The notes beneath the pieces are model-generated. The model saw only the letters and a program-made list of their open reading frames with translations. It ran no database searches and was not told where the DNA came from. A stretch of DNA of 64,000 bases from Tachypleus tridentatus. Its lineage: Eukaryota; Arthropoda; Merostomata; Xiphosura; Limulidae. The DNA is taken from positions 54,800,107-54,864,106 of the forward strand of contig NC_134829.1 in NCBI RefSeq assembly GCF_004210375.1. Direction: 5' to 3'. This document shows positions 49,101-56,680 of the stretch, in pieces (position 1 is the stretch's first letter; the number at the start of each line of letters is the position of its first letter). A program made the position numbers and the translations under genes.

Positions 49101-51510
49101 AAGATAGCAGTGATGGAAAACATCGGCACAGATTATACGTTAGTTCTGTTGTAAAAAAAACAAACCAAACTCCATGATGTCGTAAGAAAATCACTCAAGT
49201 TAAAACTCACTGATTCTTCCTTGAGGGACTGGAAATTAACAGTCTTATAAACTGGTTCCAGTTCGGTCTCAAAAACTGATAGCTGAGATCATTAGAAACT
49301 ATTAAACATTAGGGCTTGTGACGCCGCTGTTCGCCAAACTGAAAGTCAGGCAGGTAGCTGGGATCATTAGAAACTATTAAACATTAGGGCTTGTGACGCC
49401 GCTGTTCATCCCTTCTGTAAAACATCAGTGATTTCTGGTAATTTATGACCAATTTATATTTGTTAACTACATTTATTTAAAAAAACTGGCACACATAAAA
49501 TGGATTGCTTGTTAAATTTCGCAAAAAGCAACACGAGAGCTATCTGCGTTGACTGTCCCTAATTTAACAGTTTAAGATTAGAGGGAAGGCAGCTCGTCAT
49601 CACCACCCACCGCCAATTCTTGGGCTACTCTTTTACCAACGAACAGTAGGATTGATGTATCTTTATAACGCCCAAACGGTTGAAAAGGCGAGCATGTTTG
49701 GTGGGACAGGGATTCGAACCCGTGATCCTTGGATTGCGAGTCAAGAGCCCTAACCACGGAATTACTAGCGAAATCTTCATTTCTTACAGCTACTGCAGAC
49801 TGCTGTATCTCGCATGTGTACAGTCTATGATCTGACGTTTCAGTTCTTGTGTTATCCTCAAGTCGTTACTTCTTTAAGATACACCGACAGTAAGAAGAGT
49901 ACTTCACCTTTCTCTTCAAGCCATTCATTTTATGGTTAATTCTTTACTTGGTAAAAGAGTAGCCCAAGAGTTGGCGGTGGGTGATAATGACTAGTTGCCT
50001 TCCCTCTAGTCTTATACTGTTAAATTAGGGACGGATACAGTAGATAGCCCTCGTGCAGTTATGCGCAAAATTAATAACAAACACCTAGGAGAATCAGTAA
50101 TAACTGGGCCAATGGTACTGTAGGGGTTTTGAAGAATCGCTGCCTGTCAATGGATTATACATGGGTATTGTGTATACGGACTAAATGTGAAACAATGTTC
50201 CAAATCTCGCCGCTTGTCAGGGTTGCAAGAAATACAGTTTACTTAGCATTCCAAGTTAAACTGTTAATAAACAACACAAAATATTATTGCTAAAGTTATT
50301 TGCTTCAGTTAAAGTGTTTGCTGGCGACATTCTGGCCATTTGCGGCTTAATGTCCAGAAAAGCATGCTTAACTCAGAGAACTCAACAGTGAACGCAGCCA
50401 AACTCGCAAGTAAGCGCAACGTCGCCCGTGAGATTCATCCACAGGAAATGTTTCTCGTGATTACGAAATAATGTAAGGCACTGAACAAATATGTCGTCTG
50501 GTTAGCGAGAAGCACTCGAAATACTTTCAAGTTGTACTTATTTTGGCTGTGTGTACAGTGTGAGTTAGCCTTATTACAATTAATAAAACTTGGTGCTAAA
50601 CCTAATGACGTCTAGGTGCGACTTTCTTTGTAAAAGGTCAGAGGTCAAATTCCATCGACATTTAAAAAACTCAGAATTTCAATAATCGCTTTCGCAATCA
50701 TTCATAGCTTTTCTATAAGTTTATTCCACGTTTTGTTTATAGTTCAATAGTTCTTGTTACAAATGTAAGGCATTAACATGTGCACAGTTTTTACTACATT
50801 TCTGGGCAAATGTTCTTCAATTCGAATAATGCTTTCTAAACGAATTAGCAAATAACCGTATAATGTTATTCTTGGACAAACACACACCGCGACTGACTGT
50901 TTGCTGCGTCCACCGTGGAGAATAGAACCTCGGATTTCAGCGTTGTAAGTTCATAGACTTACCGCTGACCCACAGAAGGACGTCTACGACTGATCATTCC
51001 TTATATTCTTACGTTTAAATATCAACAAACTGTAGTCATACGTGGAAAATACATATAGGAAAAATGATCGCATTATTTTGAATAACAAGTAACCTACGAG
51101 CGTTAATATGTCACTCAAGTCACACATCGAAGCATAAGCTTGGGTTTGTTTTGAATTTCGTGCAAAGCTACTCGAGGGCTATCTGCGCTAGCTGTTCTTA
51201 ATTTAGCAGTGTAAGACTAGAGAGAAGGCAGCTAGTTATCACCACCACCGCCAACTCTTTGGCTACTCTTTTACCAACGAATAGTGGGACTAACCACACA
51301 TTATAACGCCTCCACGGCTGATAGGGCGAATATTTTTGTTGTGACAGGGATTTAAACCCGCGACCCTCGGATTACGAGCACCTGGCCCGAAACGCAAGGA
51401 ATGGTTGAACTTACCTTGAGATAAGTATCGGATCTGTTTGACAGCTGTGTTCATTTTGATGTCCAATCCTTCAGCCAGTGCAACAGGAACACAAGAGTAG
51501 CCATTCCGTA
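30882..51510 (-). CDS. KDM1A: Lysine-specific histone demethylase 1A (LSD1), 3' five exons; frame broken in last exon
   Basis: KDM1A is a nuclear FAD-dependent amine oxidase that removes methyl groups from mono- and dimethylated histone H3 lysine 4, usually in a complex with CoREST. Five minus-strand exons (51510-51415, 39566-39358, 36956-36714, 35556-35475, 31125-30882) join with matching phases and GT/AG sites. Conserved stretches include [47 protein letters not shown] (the active-site lysine, K661 in human), [32 protein letters not shown] and [20 protein letters not shown]. They correspond to roughly the last third of the human protein. Exons for the N-terminus, SWIRM and Tower domains were not found between 51511 and 64000 and probably lie outside. 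Introns are 11.8, 2.4, 1.2 and 4.3 kb and are packed with repeats. The last exon needs a frame change near 31053-31058 to keep the conserved C-terminus. KDM1B is less likely because the motifs match the KDM1A form closely. The family call is firm; whether this copy is functional is open. Confidence 0.9.
31429..31556. repeat. Diverged direct duplication of about 65 bp
   Basis: Two copies share AAAATACGCACGATTCTGA / AAAATAACGTATGATTCTGA and CCTCACCACACACAC / CCTAACCACACACAC. Confidence 0.6.
31900..32085 (-). mobile_element. tRNA-derived SINE fragment, separate subtype
   Basis: On the minus strand the head reads GGGCTAGTGATTAAAACTG and GGTTCGTGGTTCGCACCCC. A body segment (TTATAAGAATGACAGTCAA) is related to SINE-1. 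In the KDM1A intron between exons D and E. Confidence 0.55.
33432..33687 (-). mobile_element. SINE-1, near full length, in the KDM1A region
   Basis: Tail at left (TTTGTTTGTTTTTTGAATTT), head complement GGATTCGAACCCGCGACCCT at right. Probable flanking duplication TAAAAGGTCA / TAAAAGTCA (33421-33430, 33689-33697) with a 1-bp gap. It lies in the intron between exons D and E. Confidence 0.87.
34015..35212. repeat. SINE-like satellite, about 205-bp dimer in 410-bp higher order
   Basis: Each dimer has a long half (ACTGGTTAGTGTGCTAACC, TGCGGAGTTGAGGTCTC, GTTATAAGAGTGACAGTCAA) and a short half (CTAACCTCAAAACAGCG, GTTATAAGAGTAACGGTCAA). Dimers start near 34230, 34434, 34640, 34844 and 35052. Alternate dimers share CCAAATAGTTA or CCAAATAGAGTTA, giving a 410-bp period. 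The GTGACAGTCAA block resembles the SINE body, and the right edge ends in GTAGCATTGCGCGAAGTTC, like a SINE tail. Confidence 0.9.
35475..35556 (-). CDS. KDM1A: KDM1A exon D (amine-oxidase domain)
   Basis: This 82-bp exon encodes [20 protein letters not shown] followed by YVATGSS and one base of a Gly codon. It aligns with human [20 protein letters not shown]. It is too short to stand out as an open frame but is clear from the protein match. The acceptor is AG at 35558-35557 (minus strand ctatttag) and the donor GTGAG starts at 35474. Confidence 0.93.
35689..36421. repeat. Minisatellite, 50-bp unit, about 14 copies, in KDM1A
   Basis: The unit contains GTGTTAAGGTAAGAACAACA, GGTACAGAATTAAGACATG and TCAACAGGATT. 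It fills most of the intron between exons C and D. Confidence 0.95.
36714..36956 (-). CDS. KDM1A: KDM1A exon C (amine-oxidase domain)
   Basis: This exon has 81 complete codons. It reads [60 protein letters not shown] and [21 protein letters not shown] up to the donor, nearly collinear with human KDM1A. The acceptor is AG at 36958-36957 and the donor GTAAGT starts at 36713. The first codon is GTG (Val, internal), so it is not a translation start. Two overlapping open frames on this stretch are shadows. Confidence 0.95.
37188..37464 (-). mobile_element. SINE-1, full length, in the KDM1A region
   Basis: Complete copy ending GCCATGCCGGGCC-like at right (ACCATGCCGGGCC). Probable 8-bp duplication AGTGACGG at 37180-37187 and 37469-37476. 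In the intron between exons B and C. Confidence 0.87.
37648..37974 (+). mobile_element. SINE-1 with internal tandem duplication
   Basis: 5'-truncated head (GGCTCGTAATCTGAGG) followed by a body in which about 95 bp is present twice (near 37727-37820 and 37822-37915). Both copies carry GTGA-GGTCAATTCCA and AGTAGCCCAAGAATTGG. The tail is a normal CAAAAACAAAACAAAC end. Confidence 0.85.
38268..38306. repeat. Lone copy of the 70-bp array motif
   Basis: ATAAGCCTAAAGAAAAATGG and CTGTTATCAATAAGCAATG match the array at 39.6-40.0 kb almost exactly, but here there is only one partial unit, on the other side of exon B. Confidence 0.75.
38387..38663 (-). mobile_element. SINE-1, full length with target duplication
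   Basis: Complete minus-oriented copy with an 11-bp duplication TGTTTGGTGTC at 38376-38386 and 38666-38676. In the intron between exons B and C. Confidence 0.92.
39358..39566 (-). CDS. KDM1A: KDM1A exon B (amine-oxidase domain, active-site lysine)
   Basis: This 209-bp exon starts with GA, completing a Gly codon, then reads [47 protein letters not shown] and GFGNLNK. The final Lys aligns with human K661, which contacts FAD N5 and is needed for catalysis. The segment between LKQ and VQF is several residues longer than in the human protein. The acceptor is AG at 39568-39567 and the donor GTAAGT starts at 39357. The intron upstream of the acceptor is amplified into a 70-bp tandem array that begins a few bases from this exon. 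Confidence 0.93.
39570..40064. repeat. 70-bp tandem array abutting KDM1A exon B acceptor
   Basis: Seven copies of TAAAGAAAAATGGCTGTTAT, ATCGCAATGTTCAGTCTG, TTCTAATTACTATTACAC. The first copy overlaps the pyrimidine tract of the exon B acceptor (AG at 39568-39567). On the minus strand the other copies each contain TTTTTCTTTAGG, an acceptor-like sequence. A single related copy of about 39 bp is at 38268-38306. Confidence 0.93.
40153..40421 (-). mobile_element. SINE-1, full length with target duplication
   Basis: Minus-oriented copy in the intron between exons A and B. Flanks CAACACAGGAA (40142-40152) and CAACAAAGGAA (40422-40432) match at 10 of 11 positions. Confidence 0.9.
40728..40845 (-). 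mobile_element. SINE-2b copy
   Basis: Tail at left (CTACAAATCTACACAATGGG), the complement of GGGTTTCGATACCCACTGTG, and head CAGTGGCTCAGCAGC at right. In the intron between exons A and B. Confidence 0.75.
41353..41548 (-). mobile_element. SINE-1, truncated and diverged
   Basis: Tail AATTTCGCGCAAAGCTACAC at left, body recognisable, ends within the head at GATGCGACGGGG. Confidence 0.8.
41868..41992 (-). mobile_element. SINE-2a, complete with perfect target duplication
   Basis: A 125-bp minus-oriented copy with the same head and AGCCTGATGTGGCTTTGC tail as the copy at 5.7 kb. Perfect 11-bp duplication AAATAACGACA at 41857-41867 and 41993-42003 fixes its ends. Confidence 0.88.
42300..42412 (-). 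mobile_element. Diverged tRNA-derived SINE fragment
   Basis: AGGTAGCTGGTTAAAAGCAC, CTCGCCGCCAACTCTC, CTCTTATAAAGTG and GCGAACCCGCACAACC follow the order of a minus SINE copy with head at right. A similar diverged relic lies at 54960-55085. Confidence 0.55.
42431..42451. repeat. GT microsatellite
   Basis: A short GTGTGTGTGTGTGTGTG run followed by GGGAGAGAG. Confidence 0.85.
43154..43413 (+). mobile_element. SINE-1, full length with target duplication
   Basis: Head GGCCCGACACGGCCAGG, tail GCGCGAAATTCAAGCC. Flanks AACATCTGAAAAC (43141-43153) and AACATTTAAAAAC (43414-43426) match at 11 of 13. Confidence 0.88.
43936..44200 (-). pseudogene. Tc1-like transposase C-terminal remnant
   Basis: The minus strand reads [17 protein letters not shown], the hallmark block holding the last Asp/Glu of the DD34E triad. 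After a shift it reads [18 protein letters not shown], then [15 protein letters not shown] and GMITKY before a TAA at 43938-43936. This is the order seen at the end of Tc1 transposases. Frame changes and internal stops make it non-coding. The upstream catalytic blocks could not be followed. It sits in the KDM1A intron between exons A and B. Confidence 0.8.
44500..47310. repeat. Large minisatellite, 46-bp then 44-bp subfamilies, about 60 copies
   Basis: The 46-bp subfamily (CTTCATGAAACAGATATATC, ATTGTCAAACTGAAACACG, TCATCTA) fills about 44500-45905. The 44-bp subfamily (CTTGATCATACAGATAGTTC, AAAGTGAAACATTATC) fills about 45905-47240. The array ends with 46-bp-type units again. It lies in the KDM1A intron between exons A and B. 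Confidence 0.97.
47341..47560 (-). mobile_element. SINE-1, truncated and diverged
   Basis: Tail TTTGTTTTTGAATTTCGGGC at left; part of the body is missing and the head stops at ACCCTCGGATTACGAGTC. Adjacent to the end of the 46/44-bp array. Confidence 0.82.
48436..48670 (+). mobile_element. Old diverged SINE-1-like copy
   Basis: tRNA-like head GTGGCTTAGTCGGGTGGTTG and GGGTTGGAATACCCC, then a diverged body (CAGTAAATTCCACCATTCG, AAAGAATAGCCCAAA) and a GTGAAATTCACAAC tail. The order matches SINE-1 but identity is low. Confidence 0.7.
49280..49407. repeat. Direct duplication, 53 bp, 75-bp offset
   Basis: TAGCTGAGATCATTAGAAAC... with AAACATTAGGGCTTGTGACG occurs at 49280-49332 and, almost identically, at 49355-49407. 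Confidence 0.9.
49510..49765 (-). mobile_element. SINE-1, near full length
   Basis: Tail GTTAAATTTCGCAAAAAGC at left, intact body, head GGATTCGAACCCGTGATCC at right. In the intron between exons A and B. Confidence 0.87.
49948..50086 (+). mobile_element. SINE-1, 5' truncated
   Basis: Only the second half of the body (TTGGTAAAAGAGTAGCCCAA) and the tail (GCGCAAAATTAATAAC) remain. Confidence 0.82.
50884..50985 (-). mobile_element. SINE-2a, diverged
   Basis: Minus strand has the head GACCCACAGCGG-like end, TTCAGCGTTGTAAG complement and a CCACCGTGGAGAATAGAACC B box region. Confidence 0.65.
51143..51388 (-). mobile_element. SINE-1 next to the KDM1A exon A donor
   Basis: Tail at left (GTTTTGAATTTCGTGCAAAG). 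The head at right is shortened, ending CGGATTACGAGCACCTGGCC. It ends about 26 bp from the exon A 5' splice site, in the same orientation as the gene. Confidence 0.87.
51415..51510 (-). CDS. KDM1A: KDM1A exon A (amine-oxidase domain)
   Basis: This 96-bp exon encodes (V)[16 protein letters not shown] followed by [15 protein letters not shown](G). It corresponds to the human segment just after the Tower and before GCEVIAVNTR. The acceptor is AG at 51512-51511 (minus strand ttcgcag) and the donor is GTAAG from 51414. It enters with two bases of a split Val codon and leaves with one base of a Gly codon, which exon B completes. A minus-orientation SINE begins only about 26 bp downstream of the donor. 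Confidence 0.9.
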
Positions 51511-51726
51511 CTGCGAATAAATCAAACATAACGTAATTATTTGAAGAGCAGTTCGGAGAAGATTTTGACCAATTAATAACTTAAAATAGGTACATCATGC
51601 AACCTTAATATTCGTTTAGTAAAAAAAAAAAAAAAAGAGAAAAATTAGAACCAATAACAGCTCAGGAACAGAATAAAAATAGAAATACATTTATTTATTT
51701 ACTCAAGCAAACAAGCACAACGATAA

Positions 51727-52169
51727 GTCACAACTTTTGTTTCATAGTGTACCTGTGATACATTACGGTCACAACTTTAGTTTCATAGTGTACTTGTGAT
51801 ACCTACGGTCACAACTTTTGTTTCATAGTGTACTTGTGATACCTTACGGTCACAACTTTTGTTTCATAGTGTACTTGTGATACCTTACGGTCACAACTTT
51901 TGTTTCATAGTGTACTTGTGATACCTTACGGTCACAACTTTTGTTTCATAGTGTACTTGTGATACCTTACGGTCACAACTTTTGTTTCATAGTGTACTTG
52001 TGATACCTTACGGTCACAACTTTTGTTTCATAGTGTACTTGTGATACCTTACGGTCACAACTTTTGTTTCATAGTGTACTTGTGATACCTTACGGTCATA
52101 ACTTTAGTTTCATAGATAACCTGTGACACTTTACGGTCACAACTTTTGTTTCATAGTGTACCTGTGACT
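51727..52169. repeat. Minisatellite, 41-bp unit, about 11 copies
   Basis: GTCACAACTTTTGTTTCATA, GTGTACTTGTGATACCTTAC repeated. The inner copies are nearly identical and the outer ones vary. It is upstream of KDM1A exon A. Confidence 0.95.
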
Positions 52170-53270
52170 TTTGAAATCATCGGTTAGTCTATTAAGAACG
52201 TAAAGCTAGCCATAGTGTACAGTGTAGCTACAAGTTATGCATATATGACAAATGGAACATGTTGAGTGTATCGGGAGAGGTTATTAATATTATTAATCTT
52301 TCAACGTGTGTCTACAGAGCGGCGAAAGTCGTCGACACGGTCGGGTGTTTTTTCAATGACGTTTTTATTTCGAAAACAAAAATCCTCCACGAAAAGAAAA
52401 ATAACAAACAATTACGGAATATAGGCTTAACGTACAATATGATATGATTTTTTTCCTTTGAAACCGCGCAACGCGCAACACATTTACAATCCAAAATCTG
52501 TTGAAAGAGCATGTTAACTATCACAAGTCCATGTAAGTCGATAACAGACAGTTATCATATCGACTTCTAAAAAAGAACCAAACGAGGCTGATGTTAGCGA
52601 CACCTATGTTAAGCCACTAGTGTCATACACTTTAGGTGGGAGTTAGTATGATTTTATTTAACTTCACGACAACCGAACTCTTACAGTGTTGTTCCCTTAT
52701 TTAAGAATAAAATAATATGTAACCGAGCTTTCGTAAAAACTGTACCAAATGTACTGACAAATATTTTTTTCTTTACTTTCACCCACGTGTTCTTATAACA
52801 CACAGATAGTTTTTTAATTCACATACCAAACTGTTTTTTAAGCTATTTGTTTCACCAATCTTGTTAACCCTTATTATTAACCTATGTCACACATAATCAA
52901 CAATTTCTAGTCAGATGCCTCGTGCACAGCGTGTAAAAGGTCGATACTACAGTCCGACTGGAAGGGGGGGGGGTTACATTCATCTTAACTACACAACGTT
53001 TTCTCATCATAAGCAGTCAACCTCTGAACAAACCCAACTTACCGAACCACGTGAATACAAGTAGCAAAAACAGAACAATCCGAGGAAAAGTATTCGGGAT
53101 GTTTTACTTGTATTATCACGGGGGGGTTGTAGTCAGTTCACAAGATGAGCGGTTATAACAGATGGTTTTAATTACCTGAGTGTGCTGAAACGTAACATTT
53201 TCTATAATCGACGAGCCATGGGGAGCCTACTTTAAGTCTCTCTATGGATCTGTTTATAAATCTTACAAGA

Positions 53271-53288
53271 AAAAAAAAAAAAAAAAAC
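53271..53288. repeat. Poly-A run
   Basis: About 18 adenines followed by CGGGTGGAGGGG, with no recognisable retroposon body attached. Confidence 0.8.
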
Positions 53289-54959
53289 GGGTGGAGGGGA
53301 AGACAGCAGTACCAACAATGTGTAATATTCCAATATGGTACAATCTAGGACAAGACAGTTTCAGGAATTCATTTTTATCTTCTATATGAGGTGTGTGATA
53401 CGGTTGGGTGTATGAATACGAAAAAAGAATATTAGTGCAAGTACTGTGTCTCGTAATGATCTCAATAATCTAGCAGATAGAAGGTGCAAAATTTGAACTT
53501 TCACCCATACTCGTGACGAGTACAACGAAATTAGGTTGTTAACAGATATACTCGGATGAGTATAACATATTTAAAAACAGTTTTGCTGTAAAATTCATTA
53601 TACATATAAATGGTGTCTGTACCATTTTACGTTGTTATAGAGCCATAGTCCAGAACATGATATTGGAACTACGTGTCAAGTAAGAACACTGCTGCGCGTA
53701 CCGATAAGAGAAGACGAAATACGTTGCGTTTATGCAAAGTCTAATGTACGAAATGCAAATAACACGTACGTTAGTAAGTTACATTCCGCAACAAATCATA
53801 CAGTCAAAACAATTTAAGTTGACACAGTCGTGATAAATCTGATCAGCACATAAACCGGTTCGTGGCCACCATGTGGCGCTTCTGAAACGTTTCCAATAAA
53901 CTGCGCATAATTCCGTCATTGTGACATCTTCTTTTACAGTTCTCGAAAATTACGTTACACATATGCTCATAACGTAGAATTATGCGGACAGCTACGTCTC
54001 TTCCAATCGCGGGCGTTGTTGTTCCAACATAATATACTAATTTTTACAGAGAAAGCTTAACATTAGCAGTGCAAGTAAATAAACCACTGGTGCTTCCGCA
54101 TATCAAACAAACCGGTGTCTGTACACTGGTTCCCATGGTTACTTTTCACGTTAACCCCACGCTCGTAAAACCTCATGGGTAGTCATCCCTCTTTCATTAA
54201 CACTATCGTAAGAAAGAACCCCAGGGGCAACCTCGAAGGCCGAGAAAGTAGTCTTGAAGCCACAGTCTGTTTGAAAAAGAATTTTCACAACTGTAGACAA
54301 ATAAGGGCGAGAGACAAGAGTCTTCACATGCCAACCTTCCAAGTCACGCTGCACATATAGCCCTCACCAGTAACTGGGTCTTTGAGTGAACTCTACACAG
54401 ACGGCTGTAACTACTCTTTTACCAAATAAAAGCGCTGAAACTCACGTTCTCCATGGCTGCTTCTCATTCGTATATACTAGACAAATTAATTTATCATTTT
54501 GGCACGTCATACACGATCAAACACCTAACATTAAACCGACAAAAACGACAATAATAAAGGCTTGAATAAAACTCGCTGAGATTTGTTTATATTAAAATAT
54601 TCTGGTGTAAATCCTTTATAGGATAAAAGAAATATTCACATAAGAAAACAAATGTGCATCTTGCAATATTTAAACTACAGCCAAAACAGAGTTTCTATTT
54701 TTGTGAATGAAGTATTTTTAGCACGTTCAGAGTTAACCACGTTTAATAAATTTTTAACTGATACGATACACTATAAAATGAATTTTTAACAGCGGATTCG
54801 AGCTTACGTGAACTAGTAATAAATAAATGTACGTATCTGAAGAGTTTAATAAAACCTCATTTTAAAACTCGTGAAATCAGTTCGTTCTGAATATTTTCTT
54901 TTTCCGTTTCTTTGTTCGACTTCGTAGAATTGCACATTGGACGTTTCGAATCTTTAGGT

Positions 54960-55085
54960 GATAAGACTAGATAGAGGGGGAATTCAGTCAACAGCACTCG
55001 CCACTTTTATAACGCATTCACTCCTTCAATGTTTCTGTCATAACAGGAATCGAACCACGGAACTTAAGAGATAGTCGGGCAAATT
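54960..55085 (-). mobile_element. Diverged tRNA-derived SINE fragment
   Basis: AAGACTAGATAGAGGGGGAA, CAACAGCACTCGCCAC and AGGAATCGAACCACGGAAC match the minus-SINE order seen at 42.3 kb. Confidence 0.5.
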
Positions 55086-56526
55086 AATCAATAAGGGACG
55101 TCCACCATAATTGTTCATTTGTTGTTTTCAACTGGTCGTCTTCCGATCTAACCGCACAGACATACTAGCAAAATCTGAAAGTAAACACGTGTGTGTGTGT
55201 CTGTATTATGCAGTAGGTGAGTTTTATAAAATTCACTTATTATAGACTTCTTTTCCGTTTAAAAAGGGGAAGGAGACAAGTGACAGTAATACCTTTCAAG
55301 TTTGAGAAACGTAACAACGACGTTTGTTGTTGTTTTTTGTACGTAACTGATTTTATTGTCGGCGGAAGAAACTACAACAGAAGAATGTTACAAGTTTTCA
55401 AAACTCGTCAGTCAACAGAAGCGACCAAAGGCAGAATACTCACCGACGACACGTTAAAGTGACGAGAGAATAGTTCCAAATAGTAAAATAGATTCGGAAA
55501 ATTACAGGGATTTCTGGAGAGTTGCAATGGCAGTTTAAGCAGCGTTAAATATCATACATTAACCACGCGTCAAAAATAAAGATGGCACACACGTCAGCGT
55601 TTTATCTTCAAGTGAGGTAAAACAAAAACTACGTGAAAGCTCAGATGATAGAAAATCAAGCTATTACCTCAAGACTGTGCTGTTCTATAGATTCTACTAT
55701 AACTGTCTGTTTAAACACCCAAAATAACCTTCTTGTCATAAGTGTCCTAAAACGAAGCAAGTTACACCCATCCTTAAAGTAATCTATCACTCAGGTAGGT
55801 GAACGTATAAGAAAACACCCTCTCCGTGATCGCTTCTTAACAGAATCCAAGAATTTAACAATGAGTTATAAAACTTACATCACTATTGATTTTTCTAGCA
55901 GGCTCACGCAACCCCCACCCCCCAAAAAAGTAATCTCCGAAAGTAAACTTTATATCAGAAACCACCAGACCAGAATACCTTGTCACTACCCTAACGAAAT
56001 AACCGATACCTATGTTGCTATCTTGCAGTTTAACAGGTCGGCGGCTTAACTCCGCATCCTGTTGGGGGTCACGCGGTGCCCCCCACCCCCTCCCCCAGTA
56101 AGCCGTCATGAAAAATTCAGGATTAATTACCTTCTCATAAATCATCGCTACGGGAAAGTGACTCGTGTGGCCCTAGGGGTAACGCGGCGTTGAATAGAAC
56201 AGAGTTACCTTTTTTATTACTGTCTGTCCTTCTAAACTGCTCAGTGTCCAGTAACGAATTTAAACATGAGTCCTCAGCCACAATGGTCACTCTTTAAATG
56301 CATCAACATGCACTATTGACAAAAGTGACATTTATTAATACTCCGTGATTATTGAGAGCGCCTAACTAATTGATTCTGTCAAAATTCGTACCTATAAACT
56401 TAACAATACCAACGTCCAGTTATCTGCTTGACCAGAATATTATTGAATATTTATCGACGCCCAGGTTGGCTACCGTTAAGCCAGTAACTTATGTATTTAA
56501 TCTAGCATGACGGGTACCGACATAAA

Positions 56527-56680
56527 ACTATCTACACAACAAACTAGCTAGCAACTTTCTTTGATCAGTCACTATCTACACAACATGCTAAGGTACCTTC
56601 GTTTGGTTAGTCTCCATTCAAACAACAAACCAGGTATTTTGATTAGTCTCTATACAAACAATATGCTTGGCACTTGACAG
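56527..56680. repeat. Degenerate tandem repeat, about 44 bp, about 4 copies
   Basis: CACTATCTACACAACA...TTGATCAGT-type units recur with increasing divergence. Confidence 0.65.

Noticed and set aside
53040..53110. Minus-strand hydrophobic stretch followed by GTAAGT, like a signal-peptide exon
   Set aside because: No in-frame ATG close upstream in the hydrophobic frame, and no downstream exon identified.
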